This document shows positions 52,104 through 64,000 of a stretch of 64,000 nucleotides of DNA, piece by piece. A program made the translations under genes and the position numbers. Below the pieces are notes generated by a model that did not search any database, was not told the origin of the DNA, and worked only from the letters and a program-made list of their open reading frames with translations. The stretch covers positions 434,001 through 498,000 of the forward strand of contig CAJTEY010000001.1 of the NCBI GenBank assembly GCA_910575775.1, in the 5' to 3' direction. Each line of letters begins with the position of its first letter. Position 1 is the first letter of the stretch. The DNA is from Lachnospiraceae bacterium (GTDB taxonomy: Bacteria > Bacillota > Clostridia > Lachnospirales > Lachnospiraceae).

Positions 52104-53837
52104 CTATTTGTCCGCCCGGAATCCATCCGAAATCCCTTCTCCCAGAAACCCTATTCCCGCCTCTGACGGTGAAGACGGAAAGCTACTGTATCCTACCTGG
52201 TCTCCCGCAATCGGACAGTAAAAAGTGACACCTGCAATCTCATATGGCCGCGTCTCATAATTATCATAATCCTTCTGGACAAGCCAGTAGTCGTTCACAT
52301 AGGAACCGGCTGTTTCCCGCGCCAGTGCTGCCCCTTTATATATGAGAAGAAGAACTATGAGGGCAGAAACTGTCCGCCCCGATGCCATCCGCCATCCGCC
52401 ATCCGCAAAGCGCATCACCGCCTCATAAAGCCCCCCGAACACCACTGCCGCCGTCAGGTACACCCAGACACAGCCATAGCGGATCAACGGCGAAGTGCAG
52501 AGCCAGAAAAGAAAAGAAGCCGCCACTGTCGCCTGTGCGAGAAAGAGCGCCGGGGACATCACACGCTCCCGCGCCACAGAATCAGTCAAAGACGCCCTGT
52601 ATTCCTTATGCTTTCTCCATATCAGATACGCTGCCTCCGCCAGAAGCACGGCCACCGCAGCCACAGCCGCCAGCACAAAAACTTTATCGCTCCCCGCCAG
52701 TGTCCCAAACCACCCTGGAAGCCATTCCCGCACCGGCATGTCGAACTGCGCCACGTCCGTGTAGCCCCTGCCCCAAACCTGTATCTCCCTCGCGTCGTAA
52801 TCCGCCAGCCCTCTCGGAATTTTCCAGACCACATCAAACAGATCTATCTGTGTAAACGGGTAAACAAGCCATCCCGAAATCACCACATTCCGAATAAAAA
52901 AAGGAAGCGCCGTCAAGATTCCCAGTCCCAGATATGCGCCCGTCTCTCCCCATCTCTTCTCCCCGGTCAGCCGGCATGTCGGATAAACCGTAAGCAGAAG
53001 AATCAGCGCAGCCGACAGCTTTACCGTCATCAGAAACACGCCGAGAACACACAAAAGCGCATAGGGCAGAATTGTCTTTTCCCCTCTCTCCGAAAGATCC
53101 AGCCACCTTATCACAATATAAAATGCCACAAGCACCATAAAATAATCCGAAGCCGGGGAGATCATTTCATCAAAAATGTTCACCAGATAATATACACACA
53201 TCACTCTGGCAAAGTCACTCGTCCGAATCCTCCCTGCCCGCAGGGATTTTCCGATTGACAGACAGACTACCGCCAGCAGAAACGAAAGCCATCCTGCCGC
53301 GCAATGAAAAGACGGTCCACCCAGAAAAGCCATACTGTAAAGGGCAGACAGAGCAAAGGAAGAACTGTTGTAGGCAAGCCTGCAGTGCAGATTACCCAGT
53401 CCCCTCACCGCACCGTACTCCTCGATCCAGCGGATACTCTGGGCATGATAAAGTCCCGTGTCGTAGTGAATCATTCCCCGGGACGCGCCGTAGGCAAAAA
53501 TAAAGAACAGGACGAGAACCGCACCGAAGACAAACCGGGAAAAAGTCTCCTCCGTGGAAAACACCATCAGACGTACCGTTTCTGCAAACGCCTTCCTGTT
53601 GACCAAAATAATCAGCGCACAGAGAACGCACAAAACCAAGTTCGCCGCCAGTCCCACACCCGAAAACAGACTGAAAAACTGCGCGTAAACCGTCACGCTG
53701 ACAAGTCCGCACATAAAATAGGCATCCGCATTCAAGGTACAATAAGGAAGGTGCCGCGTGATGACACGCAGCACACCATATCCAATTATAAATGTAGTTA
53801 TACCAATGTAAAGCCAAATAACAATTACTGACAGCAT
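52104..53837 (-). CDS. polytopic membrane protein (LIC_10190-like, GT-C type)
   Basis: A 577-residue multi-pass protein. [40 protein letters not shown] is a conserved outer-loop motif with an acidic Asp-Thr-Gly pair, as in the LIC_10190 membrane family. Ten or more helices follow ([38 protein letters not shown]). The C-terminal 60 residues are outside ([25 protein letters not shown]). It lies between gmd and fcl, overlaps gmd by 13 bases, and may be a sugar transferase for fucose-containing glycans (inference). Confidence 0.68.
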   Translation of the reverse strand: MLSVIVIWLYIGITTFIIGYGVLRVITRHLPYCTLNADAYFMCGLVSVTVYAQFFSLFSGVGLAANLVLCVLCALIILVNRKAFAETVRLMVFSTEETFSRFVFGAVLVLFFIFAYGASRGMIHYDTGLYHAQSIRWIEEYGAVRGLGNLHCRLAYNSSSFALSALYSMAFLGGPSFHCAAGWLSFLLAVVCLSIGKSLRAGRIRTSDFARVMCVYYLVNIFDEMISPASDYFMVLVAFYIVIRWLDLSERGEKTILPYALLCVLGVFLMTVKLSAALILLLTVYPTCRLTGEKRWGETGAYLGLGILTALPFFIRNVVISGWLVYPFTQIDLFDVVWKIPRGLADYDAREIQVWGRGYTDVAQFDMPVREWLPGWFGTLAGSDKVFVLAAVAAVAVLLAEAAYLIWRKHKEYRASLTDSVARERVMSPALFLAQATVAASFLFWLCTSPLIRYGCVWVYLTAAVVFGGLYEAVMRFADGGWRMASGRTVSALIVLLLIYKGAALARETAGSYVNDYWLVQKDYDNYETRPYEIAGVTFYCPIAGDQVGYSSFPSSPSEAGIGFLGEGISDGFRADK

Positions 53838-54901
53838 GTTTCTTTGTTTTTGTATTCCTCGCAGCTCATTCCTGCGGCTTCCTTCAGATCCGCCTCCATC
53901 ATCATAGATACCAGCCCTTTGAAGTCAACCTTCCGTCTCCAGCCAAGCTCCTTCTCAGCCTTCGCACAGTTACCCCACAAAAATTCTACCTCGGCAGGAC
54001 GGTAAAATTCAGGATTGACATCAACAAGCAGACGGCCGCTCTTCGCATCATATCCCTTCTCGTTAACGCCGGTTCCCTCCCAGCGGATCTGTATGCCAAG
54101 CTCCTCAAAAGCCGCCTCCACAAACTCCCTGACCGTATGCGTCTCGTTGGTGGCAAGCACATAATCGTCAGGCTTGTCCTGCTGCAGCATCAGCCACATA
54201 CCTTCTATATAATCGCCCGCAAAGCCCCAGTCTCTCTTCGCGTTCATATTGCCCAGAGACAGCTTCTCCTGTTTTCCAGCAATCATATTCGCTATGGCAA
54301 GCGTAATCTTTCTCGTCACAAAATTCTCACCGCGTCTGGGTGACTCATGGTTGAACAAAATGCCGTTGCAGGCATACATGTTGTATGACTCCCTGTAATT
54401 TACTGTAATCCAGTACGAGTAGAGCTTCGCCACACCGTAAGGGCTCTTCGGGTAAAAAGGCGTCTTTTCGCTCTGGGGCGCCGTCTCCGGGATACCCCCG
54501 AAAAGTTCTGATGTGGAAGCCTGATAATATCTGCACGTCCCGCCGTTTACACGAATCGCCTCCAAAAGCTTCAGCGTGCTTACGCCCGTAGCCTCCGCCG
54601 TGTACTCAGGCACCTCAAAAGACACCCCTACATGGGACTGCGCCGCCAGATTATATACTTCCGTGGGACGGATCTCCGCAATCAGCCGCATGAGATTGCT
54701 GGAATCCGTGGTATCCGCATAATGCAGAAAAAATTTCACCTTGTGATAATCCGACGCGATCAGATGATCAATCCTTCCCGTATTGGCAATGCTGTGTCTG
54801 CGGATCAGACCGTGCACCTCATACCCCTTCTCCAGCAGGAACTCCGCCAGATAAGAGCCGTCCTGTCCTGTAATTCCCGTAATTAATGCTGTTTTCTGCA
54901 T
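53825..54901 (-). CDS. gmd: GDP-mannose 4,6-dehydratase
   Basis: A 358-residue extended [34 protein letters not shown] is the NADP loop, then [56 protein letters not shown] and [17 protein letters not shown], all hallmark Gmd sequences. It converts GDP-mannose to GDP-4-keto-6-deoxymannose, the substrate of Fcl. Length is normal. Confidence 0.96.
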   Translation of the reverse strand: MQKTALITGITGQDGSYLAEFLLEKGYEVHGLIRRHSIANTGRIDHLIASDYHKVKFFLHYADTTDSSNLMRLIAEIRPTEVYNLAAQSHVGVSFEVPEYTAEATGVSTLKLLEAIRVNGGTCRYYQASTSELFGGIPETAPQSEKTPFYPKSPYGVAKLYSYWITVNYRESYNMYACNGILFNHESPRRGENFVTRKITLAIANMIAGKQEKLSLGNMNAKRDWGFAGDYIEGMWLMLQQDKPDDYVLATNETHTVREFVEAAFEELGIQIRWEGTGVNEKGYDAKSGRLLVDVNPEFYRPAEVEFLWGNCAKAEKELGWRRKVDFKGLVSMMMEADLKEAAGMSCEEYKNKETCCQ

Positions 54902-55010
54902 ATTTTTCTTACCTTCCTATTCTCATCTGTCTGCACATTTTCTATTGACACCGCGAACATTCTCTCATAAAAACTCCCCGCTGTCAAAATTTCATACCGG
55001 CACCTGTGCG

Positions 55011-55850
55011 TTACTGTCCGAGATACTCGGCAATGGCATCGTGCCAGTCTGAAAACACAAAGTCAGATGTCATCTTTAACATATAATTATCCAGAATGGA
55101 ATAGGCCGGACGCTTCACCGCCGCTCCATACTCCTCCGAAGTAATGGCTTCCACCACAGTCTTTTTTCCTGCCAGACGGAAAATTTCCTCCGTAAACTGT
55201 GCCCAGCTACAATCCCCCTCACATGTGGCATGGAACAGCCCATAGTTTTCCGTTGGCAGCAGATAAGTGACGGCTTTCGCAAGCTCTCTGGCACTGGTTG
55301 GCGAACCCACCTGGTCACACACCACCCGCACCTTGTCATGCGTCTCAGAAAGCCTCAGCATGGTCTTCACAAAATTCTTGCCATCCCCGTAAAGCCAGGC
55401 CGTGCGCAGGATAAAATGCCTGTCACTGAACTCTTTCACGAACTCTTCCCCGGCAAGCTTCGTCCTGCCGTATGCACCCTGCGGTCCTGTCGGATCGGTC
55501 TCTTTATAAGGTCTTTTCCCGTTTCCGTCAAACACATAATCCGTGGAAATATGCATGAGTTTTGCGCCCGTCTCGCCTGCCGCAATACTTAAGTTGCGTG
55601 CGCCTACAGCGTTGATCCGAAAAGCCAGATCCTCCTCCTGCTCACAGGCTTCCACTGCCGTGTACGCTGCACAGTTGATAATAGCATAAGGGTTGATCTC
55701 CCGGACAAATTTCATCACCTCATCAATCTTCGTAATATCCAGTTCCCCCACATCCGTATTGATCAATTCGTATTCCGTGCTCCCGGTATATTCCAGATTG
55801 ACGGCCCGGCCCAGCTGCCCGTTACATCCTGTCACGATTATCTTCTTCAT
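55011..55850 (-). CDS. rfbD: dTDP-4-dehydrorhamnose reductase
   Basis: A 279-residue extended SDR of the RfbD family. IIVTGCNGQLGRAV is the NADP loop; GELDITKIDEVMKFVREINPYAIINCAAYTAVEACE, MHISTDYVFDGNGKRPY, and YGRTKLAGEEFV with the catalytic Tyr-x3-Lys follow. FILRTAWLYGDGKNFVKTMLRL is typical. It makes dTDP-L-rhamnose. RfbA, B and C are not in the window. The ATG at 55850 has an AAGGA site. Head of the leftward transcript into gmd. Confidence 0.93.
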   Translation of the reverse strand: MKKIIVTGCNGQLGRAVNLEYTGSTEYELINTDVGELDITKIDEVMKFVREINPYAIINCAAYTAVEACEQEEDLAFRINAVGARNLSIAAGETGAKLMHISTDYVFDGNGKRPYKETDPTGPQGAYGRTKLAGEEFVKEFSDRHFILRTAWLYGDGKNFVKTMLRLSETHDKVRVVCDQVGSPTSARELAKAVTYLLPTENYGLFHATCEGDCSWAQFTEEIFRLAGKKTVVEAITSEEYGAAVKRPAYSILDNYMLKMTSDFVFSDWHDAIAEYLGQ

Positions 55851-56017
55851 GTTAAGCTCATCCTTTCTCCAGATCCTCATCAGTCATACTTCCACCAGAT
55901 TTACGTTATTTATTCTAACACATACAACGCCAAACATGCACATAATTTTTCAAAACAGCCAGTATTCACACAATGAAATTTTTATAAGGATAAAGAAAAA
56001 CTAATTTTAAGATTTTT

Positions 56018-56046
56018 TTGTAGTGACTCCCCCTGCCCGTTATGAT
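56018..56046 (+). promoter_or_regulatory. promoter of the DUF3048 lipoprotein
   Basis: Plus-strand TTGTAG (56018-56023), 17-base spacer and TATGAT (56041-56046), 100 bases before the ATG at 56146. The rest of the 295-bp divergent gap from 55851 is AT-rich and shows no other clear signal. Confidence 0.6.
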
Positions 56047-56145
56047 AAAATGTACGCGTTGACAAAGAGCAGTGCGCAGACGGCCCTGAGACAATACGGA
56101 ATCGGGCACTCACTGCGATTACAATAAGGAGGATTTATACGAAGC

Positions 56146-57297
56146 ATGAAAAGATTACAAGTTTTACTTCTCGTCGCTCTGTCTTCCACCCTGCTTCTTA
56201 CCGGCTGCGGTGAGAAAAAGGAAGAAAAGCCGGAGGTGGAAGCGCCTGTCGTGGAACAGATCATCGACGATCCCCCTGAGGAAGAAGAGTCCCCGGAGGA
56301 AGCAGTGGAAGAGGAGACCAGTGAAGATGCACCTCCCTCGGATGGTATGGTTCGAAGCCGCATCACAAATGAGTGGGTCGATGAGGAGGTCAACAACACA
56401 AGGCCGCTCGCCATTATGACCCCCAACACAAAAACCGCTTCCCAATACGGCATTTCCGATGCAGATGTTCTGTATGAATGTAATGTGGAAGGAAGCATTA
56501 CCCGTCTGATGTGGGTAATTCAGGACTGGCGCAATGCGGATAAGCTCGGCAACATCAGAAGCTGCCGCGACTACTATGTATACTGGGCTTTTGAGTGGGA
56601 TGCCCTCTATGTCCATTTCGGTGGTCCCTTCTACATAGACGAGGTAATCAGCCGCACGGATCACATTGACGGCAAAACGAGCGGCAATTTCTTCCGGGAT
56701 AAGAACGCGAAAAACGCAACCGACAATGCTTTCATAGATGCAGCCGGCGTCCTTGCCGATGTGGATCAGAAGGGGTATTCCCTCCAGATGCGTGACGGTT
56801 ACGCAGATGAGCAGCACTACCGTTTCGCGCCCGCAAACGAGCCTAACACCCTTTCGCAGTACAGTGACGCAGTCACGGCAAACCGGGTGGACATGTCCCC
56901 CGCTTACCCTGTCACCAACTGCTACTTCGTCTACAACGGTGAAACAGGTCTCTACGAACGATTCCAGCATCTTTCCGGCTCCTCGGACGGACCACATACG
57001 GATCTGGCCAACGGAAAGCAGCTCGCCTTTAAGAATATCCTGATCCAGAACACCTACTACGAGGTGCGCGATGACAAAGGTTATCTGGCGTTCCGCTGCC
57101 ATGACAACACAAGAGACGGCTGGTTTTTCACCAACGGCAAAGGCATTCATGTGAACTGGGAAAAATCTTCCGATTACGGCGCGACAAGATATTATGACGA
57201 TGCCGGGAATGAAATCGAATTAAACACCGGCAAAACAATGGTGTGCATCGTGGAGGACGGCGACTCCTTCCTTGTGGATGACCAGGAAATAAAATAA
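56146..57297 (+). CDS. DUF3048 (YerB-like) lipoprotein
   Basis: A 383-residue secreted lipoprotein and the only plus-strand gene seen. A signal peptide ends in the lipobox LLLTGC (Cys 21). A Glu/Pro-rich linker (residues 24-65) precedes the DUF3048 domain: RPLAIMTPNTKTASQYGISDADVLYECNVEGSITRLM, NIRSCRDYYVYWAFEWDALYVHFGG. The C-half WEKSSDYGATRYYDDAGNEIELNTGKTMVCIVEDGD matches the YerB C-terminal domain. AGGAGG precedes the start. It would be anchored on the outer membrane face of a Gram-positive. Function of the family is poorly known. Confidence 0.88.
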   Translation: MKRLQVLLLVALSSTLLLTGCGEKKEEKPEVEAPVVEQIIDDPPEEEESPEEAVEEETSEDAPPSDGMVRSRITNEWVDEEVNNTRPLAIMTPNTKTASQYGISDADVLYECNVEGSITRLMWVIQDWRNADKLGNIRSCRDYYVYWAFEWDALYVHFGGPFYIDEVISRTDHIDGKTSGNFFRDKNAKNATDNAFIDAAGVLADVDQKGYSLQMRDGYADEQHYRFAPANEPNTLSQYSDAVTANRVDMSPAYPVTNCYFVYNGETGLYERFQHLSGSSDGPHTDLANGKQLAFKNILIQNTYYEVRDDKGYLAFRCHDNTRDGWFFTNGKGIHVNWEKSSDYGATRYYDDAGNEIELNTGKTMVCIVEDGDSFLVDDQEIK

Positions 57298-57328
57298 ATA
57301 TCGCCGACCGGCTGTGCCGGCCAAAAAG

Positions 57329-57356
57329 GGAGCGCCCAAACCGGACGCTCCTCTTT
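57329..57356. terminator. bidirectional terminator between the lipoprotein and galactanase genes
   Basis: Stem GGAGCG (57329-57334) with CGCTCC (57346-57351). It is followed by TCTTTCT on the plus strand and by CTTTTTGG on the minus strand. It serves the two convergent genes. Confidence 0.75.
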
Positions 57357-57369
57357 CTATACTGTCTGT

Positions 57370-64000
<6,631 letters not shown>

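Overview
The window looks like the chromosome of a spore-forming, probably gut-associated Firmicute of the Lachnospiraceae type. Support comes from a stand-alone Spo0A DNA-binding domain, a DUF3048 (YerB-like) lipoprotein, an EpsG-type polymerase and a giant secreted GH53 galactanase. Almost everything is on the minus strand, so transcription runs from high to low coordinates. Only one lipoprotein gene (56146-57297) is on the plus strand. No tRNA, rRNA or CRISPR array was seen.

Right edge (57-64 kb): a truncated secreted endo-galactanase with many carbohydrate-binding and Ig-like modules, a bidirectional terminator, and the DUF3048 lipoprotein reading the other way. 51-56 kb: nucleotide-sugar genes (rfbD, gmd, fcl) and a membrane protein. 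50.5 kb: an orphan Spo0A-type DNA-binding domain with its own terminator. 36.6-50.4 kb: a tightly packed polysaccharide operon with a priming phosphoglycosyltransferase, a Wzz-like chain-length protein, an EpsG-like polymerase, GT2 and GT4 transferases and GT-C-like membrane proteins. No flippase was recognised. 27.5-36.6 kb: mtnA behind a consensus promoter, then pseB, pseC, a membrane protein, a GT2 and an aminotransferase-PseG fusion, closed by a strong terminator.

At 27.0-27.5 kb is the most striking feature. A perfect sigma-A promoter (TTGACA-N17-TATAAT) lies inside a 336-bp segment bounded by perfect 27-bp inverted repeats, each an imperfect palindrome. This is the architecture of an invertible promoter. 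It now points left, into a full-length TnpB-family protein that has lost all three RuvC acidic residues but kept its zinc finger. That gene is followed by a highly structured stretch with the properties of a guide-RNA scaffold. This resembles nuclease-dead TnpB-derived RNA-guided repressors.

Next comes an AAA-ATPase/PD-(D/E)XK protein bounded by 26-bp inverted repeats, then a long AT-richer glycan cassette (1-23.3 kb). It encodes acetyltransferases, methyltransferases, two DegT aminotransferases, three cytidylyltransferases (one fused to a radical SAM-SPASM enzyme), two more radical SAM-SPASM enzymes, an SDR, a PGDH-like dehydrogenase, a HAD phosphatase, a cyclase-family hydrolase, NeuA, a short NeuB and a PseG-like protein. 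The set suggests a CMP-activated nonulosonic-type sugar with unusual tailoring.

The cassette carries poly-G contingency-type tracts: G9 in one acetyltransferase (out of frame), G13 in another (in frame), and a shorter G6 in a radical SAM gene (out of frame). The whole reads as a surface-glycan locus with layered ON/OFF control: promoter inversion, slipped-strand mispairing, and possibly RNA-guided repression. The last is inference.
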